Source: Bacteroidales bacterium (lineage in GTDB: Bacteria > Bacteroidota > Bacteroidia > Bacteroidales > UBA932). From it: a stretch of 64,000 bases of DNA. The stretch lies in NCBI GenBank assembly GCA_028724885.1, contig JAQYTJ010000013.1:62001-126000 (forward strand), given 5' to 3'. Made by a program: the position numbers and the translations under genes. Below the pieces are notes generated by a model that was not told the origin of the DNA, did not search any database, and saw only the letters and a list, made by a program, of their open reading frames with translations. Below are positions 29,431-39,980 of this stretch, in pieces. Each line of letters begins with the position of its first letter. Position 1 is the stretch's first letter.

Positions 29431-32253
29431 TTATTCGGTGCTTTTGCCAGGCCTCTGAACAACCTCGATGAAGTTGCCAGAGTCGAGCAGAGCCTTCGCT
29501 GCAGCCTTGATGCTCTCTTTGGAGAGAGCGGAAACAGCCTCCTCAGACTCTTTGTCATTGTCATTGCCGAATCTCAGGTAATCCTCGATGTTGCCTCTCC
29601 AATAGCCGTTATTGATTCTCCGTTCAGGAAGGTTCTTCTTGAAGTTCTCTACAGTCTTCTGGAACTGCTCATCGGTAGGACCTTCCTCTGCAAGTTTCCT
29701 TAAGCCGTCTTTTGCAAGCTCAATGAGCCTGTCCGCTTTCTCTGGCTTAGAATTGAATACGACCTGCAAATAATAGTTGCCCTCAGGAAGCCGACTGGCA
29801 TCTGCGTAAGACTGAGCTCCGTAAGTACCGCCTTCTTCCTCACGCATCGTATCTGTGTAAATCTGATCGAGAATGTAAGAGACAGCGCTTAGCATGGTTT
29901 CATCCTTGACAGTATAAGGCATATAGCGCGAATAGAGCTGCAATACGGTAGTCATAGGTGTCTCCATATCCTGGCTGTACGCATTCTCCACTTGTCCTTT
30001 AGCAAACACGGTGGCATTCTTCTTATCCCATTTTAGGGCTTTGTTGCCCTTTGGAAGAGAGCCAATGTATTTCTCAACAAGAGGCTTAAGAGTATCCAGC
30101 TGCACATCTCCGACAACAACCATCGTTGCACCTGCGGCATCGGCGAATAGTTTTCTGTAATTTCTCTCAATAGCCTCAAGGTTCATCTTGCCAAGCTTAT
30201 CCTTTGAAAGTACGGTCATCCTAGGGCTGTTTCCATAGAGAGTGCTTATGGCATTCTTCTGGAATACATAATTAGGGTTCTTCTCCATATTATCTATGAA
30301 ACTTTCAAGCTGCCCCTTGACAGTATTGAAGTCATCCTGAGTAAAGCGTGGCTCGGTATATTTAAGATAGAGGAGCTGTAGAGCCGTCTCAAAATCCTTC
30401 ACCGATGAAGATCCGCTGATTCCATTCGTCAGCTTGCTGATATAAGGATTGACGCTCACGACCTTGCCGGAAAGCATCTTAGTAAGCTTGTTCCCGTCAT
30501 ATTTGGAAACGCCAGCTATTTGGTTGAAAGATGACATGAAGCTACCATCGAACGAAGGGACATCTTCATCCGGAATCAGGCTCTCACCACCATCTTTATA
30601 GATGTTGAAAAGAATCTGGTCTTTTTTATATTCAGTAGGAAGGACCACGACCTTCACGCCATTGCCAAGAGTCCATTCAGTTGCGCCATAGATGGTCTTG
30701 GACGTTTTCTTCACGGAAGAGCCTTTTAGAGATGAAGCGTCTATCAGAGGCTCATTGGAGACTTCTTCCGCATTAGCCTGTATGTCAGATTCCTCTACCT
30801 TTGCGATAGCACCTAGAATTTGCTCTTTGGTAGGCGTAGCAACCCCGTCTTTCTCAGGACCGCTGTAAATGATTACCTCGTTCCCCTTGAAATCCATCTG
30901 CTTTATGACCTGATTCAGAACCTGAGCATTGATGTTGGCAAGTATGCTCTTCGCAAACTCATATTCCTTGTCAGGCTCCATGTAGGCTTTGCTGTCGAAG
31001 AAGTTTTTCACGAGAGGTGCTATGAACTCCGAATTCTTTCGAGTGTCTGCCTGGTTCTTGGCTCTTTCGTAAGCAGAGAGGATATTATCCTTTGCCCTGA
31101 CAACTTCTGCTTCATTCAAGCCATATCTCTTCAATTTTTCAATTTCGGAATAGAAGGCTTCAAAACCACCCAGGATGTTGTTCTCCCTGAGCGTCACGGA
31201 GCCGAACATAGCTTCCATCGCTTCGTTCATTTTGCCGATTCCGAAGCCAGCTCCGAGATAAGGAGCATCTGGCTTAGAAGTAATGTCTTTGAAACGCTCG
31301 TCCATCACGTTGCCAACGATATTCTTGATGAGGTCAGTCATCATGCCTATGGCAGTACTGTTGTATTCCTCAGGATCAGCATCGCTCTCCCAATATAGCT
31401 CAATTGAAGGAGCCGTCGTTTCAGGATCTGTGATGATTCCGACCCTAGGCTCCGAGAAAGGAGTAAGTGTAATTTTATCCTTTGCCTTAGGATTCTCAGC
31501 CTTTGGGATGTCAGAGAATACTCTCTTAAGAGCCGCCTCTGTATAATCGACATCAATGTCACCTACGACGATGACTGCCTGCATATCAGGACGATACCAT
31601 GTACGATAGAAGTTCACGAGGCTTTCCGGCTTGAAGCTTTCAAGATTCTCTTGGCTGCCAATTAGGGTGCAAGTGGCATATTTAGAGTCACCATAAAGGT
31701 AAGGCAGGCTCTTTTCTAAAGTTCTCCAAGCTGCGTTTCTGCGAGACCTTTTTTCCTCGATGATCACAGGACGCTCTTTGTCGATTTCCTCAGGATCATT
31801 CGTCACGAAATGAGAATAATCGTGAAGGATAAGTAAGCAAGTGTCAACGACCGTCTGTCTCACCAGAGGAATGTTGTTCAGCATATACTGAGTCTGATCT
31901 ATCCCAGTTGCGGCATTCACGTTGCCTCCGAAAGAAGCACCGATGCTCTGAAGCCAGTTCAATATACCCTTTCCTGGGAAATTCTTGGTGCCATTGAAGC
32001 ACATGTGTTCAAGAAAATGAGCCAGACCGTCCTGGTCAGGAGTCTCTTGGATAGCGCCTACATTGGTAGCAAGATAGAACTCAGCCCTTTGAGCAGGCTT
32101 GTCATTATGTCTTATGTAATATGTCAGGCCATTGTCAAGCTTTCCAACGCGGACCGCCGGGTCGTTTGGCAATTGCGGGGCCTCTTGTGCGCCTGCTACT
32201 AATGAAGCAGCAGCTAACGCAAATGCAGATAATAGTATTAAGATTTTTTTCAT
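29431..32253 (-). CDS. M16-family zinc metallopeptidase (pitrilysin-like)
   Basis: 940 aa; HFLEHMCFNGTKNFPGKG (HxxEH), two M16 halves, signal peptide. Confidence 0.95.
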   Translation of the reverse strand: MKKILILLSAFALAAASLVAGAQEAPQLPNDPAVRVGKLDNGLTYYIRHNDKPAQRAEFYLATNVGAIQETPDQDGLAHFLEHMCFNGTKNFPGKGILNWLQSIGASFGGNVNAATGIDQTQYMLNNIPLVRQTVVDTCLLILHDYSHFVTNDPEEIDKERPVIIEEKRSRRNAAWRTLEKSLPYLYGDSKYATCTLIGSQENLESFKPESLVNFYRTWYRPDMQAVIVVGDIDVDYTEAALKRVFSDIPKAENPKAKDKITLTPFSEPRVGIITDPETTAPSIELYWESDADPEEYNSTAIGMMTDLIKNIVGNVMDERFKDITSKPDAPYLGAGFGIGKMNEAMEAMFGSVTLRENNILGGFEAFYSEIEKLKRYGLNEAEVVRAKDNILSAYERAKNQADTRKNSEFIAPLVKNFFDSKAYMEPDKEYEFAKSILANINAQVLNQVIKQMDFKGNEVIIYSGPEKDGVATPTKEQILGAIAKVEESDIQANAEEVSNEPLIDASSLKGSSVKKTSKTIYGATEWTLGNGVKVVVLPTEYKKDQILFNIYKDGGESLIPDEDVPSFDGSFMSSFNQIAGVSKYDGNKLTKMLSGKVVSVNPYISKLTNGISGSSSVKDFETALQLLYLKYTEPRFTQDDFNTVKGQLESFIDNMEKNPNYVFQKNAISTLYGNSPRMTVLSKDKLGKMNLEAIERNYRKLFADAAGATMVVVGDVQLDTLKPLVEKYIGSLPKGNKALKWDKKNATVFAKGQVENAYSQDMETPMTTVLQLYSRYMPYTVKDETMLSAVSYILDQIYTDTMREEEGGTYGAQSYADASRLPEGNYYLQVVFNSKPEKADRLIELAKDGLRKLAEEGPTDEQFQKTVENFKKNLPERRINNGYWRGNIEDYLRFGNDNDKESEEAVSALSKESIKAAAKALLDSGNFIEVVQRPGKSTE

Positions 32254-32271
32254 ATTAAAATAATAAAAGTT

Positions 32272-34407
32272 TTAAATCTCTTTAATGAACCTTGCTATTG
32301 AATTGAAGAAGTCAGCCCTATAGAAATACAGAGGGTCAGACTGGTATTTGTTTTCGATGAAACCATATCCGTGTCCGCCTTCAGGGAAGGCATGCATCTC
32401 GCAGCGCACCTTGTTATTCACGAGCGCTCTGTAGTAACGAAGCTCATTCTCGGGAGGCACGCTACCGTCATTTGAACTGAACACGATTAATGTAGGAGGA
32501 GTGTCAGGCGTCACTTGTTTATCCAATGAATATCTCTCTAGCAGCTTCTTGTATGTTTCTTTCCTGCCATCCCAGTCAGATAAAGACGATGCCGTAGTGT
32601 CGGACGAAGCTTTTCTCGAATTCCATTTGTTTGGACTCCCAAGTAAGTTCCGGAATGAGCTCTCATGAGCCACTCCCTTTTCCGAGGATATCACAGGATA
32701 CACCAGAATCGAGAAATCCGGCCTAGTGATAGGATCCACATACAGAGTTGAAGCAGTCGCGGCAAGATGCCCTCCGGCAGAGAAGCCCATGATGCCTATT
32801 TCGTTCATGCCCCACTGCTTCGCATAGTGGCGGCAGTAGCGGAATGTGTTCTGCACGTCTCTCAGCGGCACGTTCCAATGGCCGTTTGGCAAACGGTAAT
32901 TCAGAACTGCCGCACTTACTCCTTGGTCATTAAGCCACTTTGCCGCCATTTTCCCATCTGTGATACCAGCTGTGATGGAATAGCTTCCACCAGGAGTTAT
33001 GATTACCATCTTGCCATTAGGATGCTTAGCGAAATATAGATCGAAACGGACGCTATCTCCAGTAAAGGAATGATACTCATTCTTTGGATTGATTTCTTCC
33101 GGCTTATCGAAGCCATTAGGCTCGCCAGGGCCTAGGGTGATTCCAAAGATGCCTTCATCGACATTCTGTCCCTTAGGATAAAGCAATATGGTACTGTCTG
33201 GATCATAGGAAAATACCTGCTTCTTTGCATCCTGAGCAGCCAGGAATTCCTTGGTATTGTCTGTCAGTCTTAGTTTCAGCCAATTTTCAAGCGCCGCCGA
33301 GAATTCTGGCCGGCAAGAGCCTAGATTGTCTTTGAACTTATTCGAATCCAAGCCTATCTCTGGAGTCGTAAAGCCCCAGCCGTGGCCTCCGAAAGGATAA
33401 ATTTGCAATTCAGAATGGATCCTCATTTGGACAAGCGAACTGTAAAATTTCAATGAATTCTCGACAGGAACCGTCTTATCGTCTGTGCTCACGGCAATAA
33501 ATGTCGGAGGCGTGTCCTGGGTAACATTCAGGTAAGTAGAATACTTCGTGACAAGTTCCTGAGATTGCTCCCGGTAATCGTACCATTCATCAAATGTGAG
33601 CTTGTCTCTATCCACCATATACGGCGGTTCGCCTATAAGGTTATCTTTAGTTCCCTTGTGAGTCACGTTCTCGCTAAAAGAGATGACGGGGTATATCAGG
33701 ATAGAGAAATCCGGCTTAGTGACGGCATCCACGTACATAGTAGTGACAGTGCTCGCAAGATGCCCGCCAGCTGAGAATCCGATGACGCCGATCTGGCTCA
33801 CGCCCCATTCTTTAGCATGGAACCTGCAATAACGAATAGCATTCTGTACGTCTTGAAGCGGAACTTTCCAATGACCGTTAGGCAGGCGATATTTCACCAC
33901 TGCACAAGCTATTCCCCTGTCGTTCATCCACTTAGCGACATAGACACCTTCATTCCATGTAGACAGATTATAATAACCACCACCGGGACACGAGATGACC
34001 ATAAGTCCGTTCGGATTCTTTGGAAGATATATGTCAATCCTTGCGCTATCAGACACGTCTGTCAAGAACCCCCATTTCTCGGCCTTTTCGGGAGTAGTTA
34101 CGCCATTAGACTCAAGTGGGCCCTCTGTGACGTCTATTTCATCTTCTTCGATTCCCTGATCAACGTTCTGCCCCTCAGGATAAAGATAAATTGTCTTCGT
34201 TGGATTATAATCTATAGCTATTTGAGAATTGGCTTTCAATTTTTCTTCTACTGAAGCAGCCTTCCTGTCAGGATGAACATAAACCTGAGTTCCATCTAGA
34301 ATGCGAAGACCTGACTTTGATTTTTTTTGAGCCGTCAGATCATGCCCAGAAATGAAGCTAAGACCCAGGGCAAGAATCGCCAGAGATTTAAATGCAGTAT
34401 CTCTCAT
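32272..34407 (-). CDS. Exported protein with two tandem alpha/beta-hydrolase (BD-FAE-like esterase) domains
   Basis: 711 aa; GFSAGGHLAST and GFSAGGHLAAT nucleophile elbows, duplicated KYRLPNGHWKVPLQDVQNAIRYCRFHAKEWG / NYRLPNGHWNVPLRDVQNTFRYCRHYAKQWG. Confidence 0.9.
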   Translation of the reverse strand: MRDTAFKSLAILALGLSFISGHDLTAQKKSKSGLRILDGTQVYVHPDRKAASVEEKLKANSQIAIDYNPTKTIYLYPEGQNVDQGIEEDEIDVTEGPLESNGVTTPEKAEKWGFLTDVSDSARIDIYLPKNPNGLMVISCPGGGYYNLSTWNEGVYVAKWMNDRGIACAVVKYRLPNGHWKVPLQDVQNAIRYCRFHAKEWGVSQIGVIGFSAGGHLASTVTTMYVDAVTKPDFSILIYPVISFSENVTHKGTKDNLIGEPPYMVDRDKLTFDEWYDYREQSQELVTKYSTYLNVTQDTPPTFIAVSTDDKTVPVENSLKFYSSLVQMRIHSELQIYPFGGHGWGFTTPEIGLDSNKFKDNLGSCRPEFSAALENWLKLRLTDNTKEFLAAQDAKKQVFSYDPDSTILLYPKGQNVDEGIFGITLGPGEPNGFDKPEEINPKNEYHSFTGDSVRFDLYFAKHPNGKMVIITPGGSYSITAGITDGKMAAKWLNDQGVSAAVLNYRLPNGHWNVPLRDVQNTFRYCRHYAKQWGMNEIGIMGFSAGGHLAATASTLYVDPITRPDFSILVYPVISSEKGVAHESSFRNLLGSPNKWNSRKASSDTTASSLSDWDGRKETYKKLLERYSLDKQVTPDTPPTLIVFSSNDGSVPPENELRYYRALVNNKVRCEMHAFPEGGHGYGFIENKYQSDPLYFYRADFFNSIARFIKEI

Positions 34408-34456
34408 ACAGCTTAAAATTTACTTGATTAGCAGCATAAAATGGAGCTATTTCGCA

Positions 34457-34464
34457 CAAATATA
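34457..34464 (-). promoter_or_regulatory. -7 element TATATTTG for esterase gene
   Basis: + strand CAAATATA upstream of 34407. Confidence 0.45.
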
Positions 34465-34540
34465 TCCAAAAAATCTTTCAAAAAGAATAAGATTTCAAGA
34501 TTTTTAGAATAAAAATGTAAAGATTATTTAATGAATATAT

Positions 34541-34548
34541 TAAATTTG
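34541..34548 (+). promoter_or_regulatory. -7 element TAAATTTG for LysR gene
   Basis: TAnnTTTG match about 18 nt upstream of ATG 34566. Confidence 0.5.
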
Positions 34549-34565
34549 CAACATAAGAATTGCTT

Positions 34566-35378
34566 ATGATAGAGGATTTCAGACTCAGAGTTTTCAAGAC
34601 CGTCGCAACAAGAGGGAGCTTCACCCTAGCTGCTAAAGAACTAGGAATATCCCAGCCTGCCGTAAGCCAGAACATCGCAGAGCTTGAGAAAAGCCTTGGC
34701 TGCGAGATCTTCATGAGAAATCGCAGCGCCGTAACCCTCACTGCTTCAGGGAAAAGTTTCCTTGAATATGCCGACAAGATTCTTTACTGGTACCATGCAG
34801 CAAGTAATTTGTTCAGTGCAGGAAGCCAACTGAAGAAAACGAGGCTCCGAATCTGTGCCGATACATTCATTGCAGAGGCCTTGTTACCGAAGGTAGTGAA
34901 CGCTATCTCGGCAGTATCGCCAAATGTCATATTCGATATATTCAATGATAGCGATAAAGAATACGACGTCAGACTCTCGTTCCATGATGCTTCCAAGCCT
35001 CTCTCCTTGATGCAGAGCCGACTTGCAGTGACTACGATAAACGCCTCTGCGATGACATCTAATGAGAGATTTTCGCATGCTGAGAGCCTCTTTCAGATTC
35101 CTGACGAAGTTTCATTCGCAGTCTGGTCTGGATATTCAGAGAATCTCTCCCCGGACATTGCATCAAAAGCGAAAATATATTCAGACAGTCCTTCGCTCAT
35201 CTGCGAGAAAGTGTCATCATCTCCTCTGACGATAGGGATTCTGCCAGAGATGGCCGCCAGTGAAAAACTGATGAGGCTTCCTATTATTTTTGATGCCATG
35301 AAAATAGATATTCTCCTTGAAACTTCAGAAACCCTAACAGACGATGTTTTAATAGGGCTGATAAAAAAATCTTTATAA
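34566..35378 (+). CDS. LysR-family transcriptional regulator
   Basis: MIEDFRLRVFKTVATRGSFTLAAKELGISQPAVSQNIAELEKSLGCEIFMRNRSAVTLTASG. Confidence 0.9.
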   Translation: MIEDFRLRVFKTVATRGSFTLAAKELGISQPAVSQNIAELEKSLGCEIFMRNRSAVTLTASGKSFLEYADKILYWYHAASNLFSAGSQLKKTRLRICADTFIAEALLPKVVNAISAVSPNVIFDIFNDSDKEYDVRLSFHDASKPLSLMQSRLAVTTINASAMTSNERFSHAESLFQIPDEVSFAVWSGYSENLSPDIASKAKIYSDSPSLICEKVSSSPLTIGILPEMAASEKLMRLPIIFDAMKIDILLETSETLTDDVLIGLIKKSL

Positions 35379-35501
35379 GGCATAAAAATATATATTTCTG
35401 TTTTTTTTACTTTTTTACATTTATTTAGCCAATATTTGCAAGGTTTTCAGAAAATAGGATTTAAGTAAAATGAAAACTTACTATTGCAAATTTAAGAAAC
35501 T

Positions 35502-37922
35502 ATGAACGTAACAAACGGGTGGTGTGCAGCCATCCTTATTTTTGCTCTGGGAACATGCCAGAGCATTAATCTTTCCGCGCAGCAATTCACCGTGAGCGGG
35601 CATATCACGGATAAAGCATCTGGAGAGACGTTAATCGGAGCAGGAGCAGCCTGCGGACAGACCGGAGCGGTGACAAATGAGTACGGATTCTACACATTGA
35701 CTCTTAAAAGCGGCATTGGCATAAGCATAACGTATTCTTATGTTGGCTATGATGAGCAGACAGTGGTGATAAACCTACGGCAAGACACGACAATAAACGT
35801 AGCTCTCACCGCAAATTCCAAAATCACCGAGGCCGTAGTGTCAGCTAAGAAGGAGTCTGGAATACAGGCGACGAAAATGAGCGCAATAGAAATTCCCATT
35901 AATATAGTGAAAGCAACTCCTACGCTTTTCGGCGAGGCAGACGTACTGAAAACAATCCAGCTGATGCCTGGGGTACAGGCTGGAAACGAAGGGTTCTCGG
36001 GAATATACGTCCGTGGAGGAGGTCCGGATGAGAACCTGTTGCTTCTGGACGGCATCTCGATGTACAATGCCGAACACATGCTAGGCCTATTCTCCATCTT
36101 CCAGCCTGAGGCAGTGAAGAAGGTCACTCTGTACAAAGGCTCGTTTCCGGCACGTTACGGCGGAAGGATTTCCTCCATAATCGACATTAGGACGAACGAT
36201 GGAAACATGGAAGAGACACATGGCACGATCGGGGTCGGGGTGATAAGTGACAAATTCCACCTGGAAGGGCCTATTTTCAAGGGCAAGACATCTTATTCAA
36301 TCAGTGCCAGGGGGATGCACACGATTCTTTTCGACCCGCTGATACGCCTTGCAAGCAAGTCGTTTTCCGCTGAAGGGGGCACTGTCTATGGCAATTACTT
36401 TTTTTATGACCTAGATGGGAAGATATCTCACCGATTCAACAACTCGGACCGGCTATTCTTCAACACATACTATGGCCGTGATGCCCTCCTGGCAAAAGAA
36501 GTCGAAGACGACACCGATAGCTACGGCTCTTCGTGGAATGACAAATCTTTCATTCGCTGGGGCAATGCCCTTGCATCTTTAAGGTGGAACCACATATTCA
36601 ATGGCAGGCTGTTTTCCAACGCTTCGATTGCCCTGACAAACTATAGGATGCACATGGGTTATGACAGCAAGACCACCGATGCCTACAGTGATGGCACTAA
36701 GTCCAAATCAAATTACGAGTTCGACTACAATTCAGGGATGCGGGACATTACGGCCATGATGGATTTCGACTACACTCCGAGTCCTCGCCATTCTATTAAG
36801 TTCGGCGGGCAATATATCTATCACACGTTCATTCCTGAAACGTATTCCACGAAAGAATCTGAAAAAGCTAACGGGCATGCCGTCACCGACACGTCGTACA
36901 GCAACCATTCCGAGAGCCTTCACGGGCATGAGATATCCGCATACATAGAAGACGACTTCACCATCGGGCGGTGGCTGGACCTCAACCCGGGCATTCATTT
37001 CGCTGTGTTCAATACTCAGGGCAAGTTCTACATGTCTCCAGAGCCAAGAATATCGGCAAAGGTGAATTTCGGAAAAGGACTCAGCACGAAAGCATCATAT
37101 TCAAGGATGGCGCAGTACGTTCATCTGCTGTCTTCTTCCATGATCACCCTACCCCTGGACCTCTGGGTGCCAATCACGAAAGAGATTAAGCCTGTGACAT
37201 CGAACCAATATTCATTGGGACTGTATTACGACAATATTCCAGGCTGGGAATTCTCCATCGAAGGGTACTGGAAAGAGATGGAAAATATTCTGGAATACAA
37301 GGACGGCGTTTCTTTCGTCGGCTCTTCGCAGGGATGGCAAGATTTGGTGGTTATGGGCAAAGGACGCGCCTATGGAGTGGAATTTTTCTTACAGAAGACA
37401 ATGGGAAATACGACCGGGTGGATAGGTTACACGCTAGCGAAGAGCGAAAGACGCTTTCCTGGCGGGGAAATCAATTTCGGGAATTGGTTCCCTTACAGAT
37501 ACGACCGCAGGCACAATGTCTCGATTGTCGTCAATCACAGGTTCTCTAAAAGAGTAGACATGAGCGCCACATGGGTTTATGCCACGGGCGGAACAACTAC
37601 GATTCCAGAAAGAACCATGACCGTGGAGGGACCTGACGGAACGATTCATCAGGTTAATTACGCTCCTTATAGAAACAATTACCGTCTGCCTGCAAGCCAC
37701 AGGCTGAACGTGAGCGTAAACATACACAAACAGAAGAAGCGTGGCGAAAGAACCTGGAGTTTCGGCCTCTACAATGCCTACAACAGGATGAATCCGAATT
37801 TCGTCTTCGTCAAGCAAGACGACAGCTACAATTCAGGCGAGACCTACATCCGAAGGATGAAGCTGAAATCTATAACCATCCTTCCTATAATCCCGTCGAT
37901 AAGTTATGCTTTTAATTTCTAA
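35502..37922 (+). CDS. TonB-dependent receptor with carboxypeptidase-regulatory-like N-terminal domain
   Basis: 806 aa; FTVSGHITDKASGETLIGAGAACGQTGAVTNEYGFYTL; plug GFSGIYVRGGGPDENLLLLDGISMYNAEHMLGLFSIF. Confidence 0.93.
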   Translation: MNVTNGWCAAILIFALGTCQSINLSAQQFTVSGHITDKASGETLIGAGAACGQTGAVTNEYGFYTLTLKSGIGISITYSYVGYDEQTVVINLRQDTTINVALTANSKITEAVVSAKKESGIQATKMSAIEIPINIVKATPTLFGEADVLKTIQLMPGVQAGNEGFSGIYVRGGGPDENLLLLDGISMYNAEHMLGLFSIFQPEAVKKVTLYKGSFPARYGGRISSIIDIRTNDGNMEETHGTIGVGVISDKFHLEGPIFKGKTSYSISARGMHTILFDPLIRLASKSFSAEGGTVYGNYFFYDLDGKISHRFNNSDRLFFNTYYGRDALLAKEVEDDTDSYGSSWNDKSFIRWGNALASLRWNHIFNGRLFSNASIALTNYRMHMGYDSKTTDAYSDGTKSKSNYEFDYNSGMRDITAMMDFDYTPSPRHSIKFGGQYIYHTFIPETYSTKESEKANGHAVTDTSYSNHSESLHGHEISAYIEDDFTIGRWLDLNPGIHFAVFNTQGKFYMSPEPRISAKVNFGKGLSTKASYSRMAQYVHLLSSSMITLPLDLWVPITKEIKPVTSNQYSLGLYYDNIPGWEFSIEGYWKEMENILEYKDGVSFVGSSQGWQDLVVMGKGRAYGVEFFLQKTMGNTTGWIGYTLAKSERRFPGGEINFGNWFPYRYDRRHNVSIVVNHRFSKRVDMSATWVYATGGTTTIPERTMTVEGPDGTIHQVNYAPYRNNYRLPASHRLNVSVNIHKQKKRGERTWSFGLYNAYNRMNPNFVFVKQDDSYNSGETYIRRMKLKSITILPIIPSISYAFNF

Positions 37923-37926
37923 GGCC

Positions 37927-39018
37927 ATGAAAATAAACGACATATTCATTTATTCGCTTTTGCTTGTCTCTCTGGCATCCTGCCAAAAAGACATTCCGTA
38001 CGATTTCGATGCTGCCGAAAACAAGGTGGTAATGAATGCGCAGATACACACAAACGAGGATATTCATGCAGTGTATCTTTCCATCAGCACGTCGCTGTCC
38101 ATCCAAAAAATAAAGTCTGGAAGCGTAACTTGCTACATCAATGGCAACATGGCAGCAGAAGCGCAGCTTGACACCTCAAAAGATGATGACGATTTCATCC
38201 GAGACGAGGCTCTCTACGGTTACAATGCCGTGGGTTCCGCCCCAAGCAGGACAAGGCAGACGAGATTCGTGTTCAAGGCCAACTTCAAGCCCGGGGATAA
38301 AGTCAGGCTGGAATGCACTGCAAACGGCGGGGAATATTCAGCATATTCCGAAGTGATTGTTCCGCAGCCGCCATTATTCCAAGCAGTTGACACGAGCCGC
38401 TACTACAACTCCGACGAGAACAGCAATTCTTTCAATCGCTGGGTGTACAGGATCCGGATAAAAGGCAATGACATCGCGGGAGAAAGAAACTATTTCAGGC
38501 TGACAAGCGAATACGACAAGACATTGCACGTGGAATATATGGACGGTGAGGATGAGCCGGAAGACGATGAATCCTACGAGGAGGGGCCGCTTCACATAGA
38601 CAGAGGCAAAGATCCCATTCTGTTAGATGGGGCCACCGAAACCGACATGGACATTTCGGGGGCATCAGAGAATTATTACAATGCATTCTCCGATTACCTG
38701 TTCAGAGATGGAACTTACGATTTCACGTACCAGGTGCGAGAATCCGCATTCCTGAGTGGCAGCGAATACGACACCGCTTCAAAGAGGGTAGATCTTACCG
38801 CCAGAGTCTACCCTATCTTATGGGGAATCACTGAGGCTGAATACAACTTTCTGAAAGCCCTGAGCTTGTACATCTACAATGGGGACGACATCACGTTCAC
38901 AGGTCCTATCTCAATTCCGACTAATGTAGAAGGCGGACTAGGAGTTGTGAGCATAGCCACGCCATCCAGAGACACAGTCGTTTTCAACCGCACGCTGTAC
39001 AAGAACCCGAATCTCTAG
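37927..39018 (+). CDS. DUF4249-family lipoprotein, partner of the TonB receptor
   Basis: Start MKINDIFIYSLLLVSLASCQKD (lipobox); FDAAENKVVMNAQIHTNEDIHAVYLSIS...VTCYINGN. Confidence 0.8.
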   Translation: MKINDIFIYSLLLVSLASCQKDIPYDFDAAENKVVMNAQIHTNEDIHAVYLSISTSLSIQKIKSGSVTCYINGNMAAEAQLDTSKDDDDFIRDEALYGYNAVGSAPSRTRQTRFVFKANFKPGDKVRLECTANGGEYSAYSEVIVPQPPLFQAVDTSRYYNSDENSNSFNRWVYRIRIKGNDIAGERNYFRLTSEYDKTLHVEYMDGEDEPEDDESYEEGPLHIDRGKDPILLDGATETDMDISGASENYYNAFSDYLFRDGTYDFTYQVRESAFLSGSEYDTASKRVDLTARVYPILWGITEAEYNFLKALSLYIYNGDDITFTGPISIPTNVEGGLGVVSIATPSRDTVVFNRTLYKNPNL

Positions 39019-39041
39019 CAGAAAAGTTCGTGACTCCGGAT

Positions 39042-39974
39042 TCAGTGGCGTGGGATGTCAAATACATCCAGGTCATTGGCCGCATACGACTCTGGAAATA
39101 TGCTCCTGCACTCGCTCTGAAATAGCGCGATGTCCCTGATTCTGGAAGAGTAATGGCCGATGACAAGTTTACCCACTCCTGCCTCCAGTGCGCATTGTGC
39201 AGCCTGGAGCGTGGTGGAATGATATCTTTTGGCCGCCTGGTCGGCATATTCGTTGGTATAGGTAGCCTCATGATACAGAAGATCCACGTCTCTCACCCAC
39301 TCAGCCTCCTTCGGGAATGGAGCAGTGTCGGAGCAATAGGCAAAGGAGCGAGGCTCGAATGGCTTGTAGCCTAATTCTGCGAAAGGCAGCGTTTCTGAGC
39401 CGCCGTCAGCATATTCACGAATCACGTCTTCTCCCCTCTTCACCGTCCCTATCTCGGCAAGCGAAAGCCTATACTCCTCAATTTTCTCCTTCCTGACGTT
39501 CATCATCGGTTCCTTCTCTCTGAATATGTAGCCGTAAGTTTCTATCCTGTGATTCAGAGGGAAGGCCAGGATTTCAATGGACTTCGTGGAATATATCACC
39601 TCCGGCTCCTTAATATTCAAAGGATTGAACTTTATCACAAAGAAACTATCATCCCAGAAATATGATTTATAGAATTTCAGGATCGGCCCCAGATTCGATG
39701 GGCCGTATATATTCACAGGAGCAGTCCTCCCCTGCATTCCAAGAGTAGAGAGAAAGCCGAAGATTCCGAAAATATGATCCCCATGTATGTGAGAAACGAA
39801 TATGGAATCTATCTTCATCGGAGATATGCCAGCCTCCTGAAGACGTGTCTGCACGCCTTCTCCGCAGTCAATTAAAAAGAAGCGCCCATGTACGCAAAGT
39901 ACCTGGGCGCTCTGAAATCTTCCTGGAGCCGGCTTGGCCGAGGCCGAGCCTAGCACCGTCAAAGTGAAATTCAT
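39042..39974 (-). CDS. rnz: Ribonuclease Z
   Basis: LTVLGSASAKPAPGRFQSAQVL, FLIDCGEGVQTRLQEAGI, FVSHIHGDHIFGIFGFLSTLGMQGR, LYHEATY. Confidence 0.93.
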   Translation of the reverse strand: MNFTLTVLGSASAKPAPGRFQSAQVLCVHGRFFLIDCGEGVQTRLQEAGISPMKIDSIFVSHIHGDHIFGIFGFLSTLGMQGRTAPVNIYGPSNLGPILKFYKSYFWDDSFFVIKFNPLNIKEPEVIYSTKSIEILAFPLNHRIETYGYIFREKEPMMNVRKEKIEEYRLSLAEIGTVKRGEDVIREYADGGSETLPFAELGYKPFEPRSFAYCSDTAPFPKEAEWVRDVDLLYHEATYTNEYADQAAKRYHSTTLQAAQCALEAGVGKLVIGHYSSRIRDIALFQSECRSIFPESYAANDLDVFDIPRH

Positions 39975-39980
39975 ATATTA

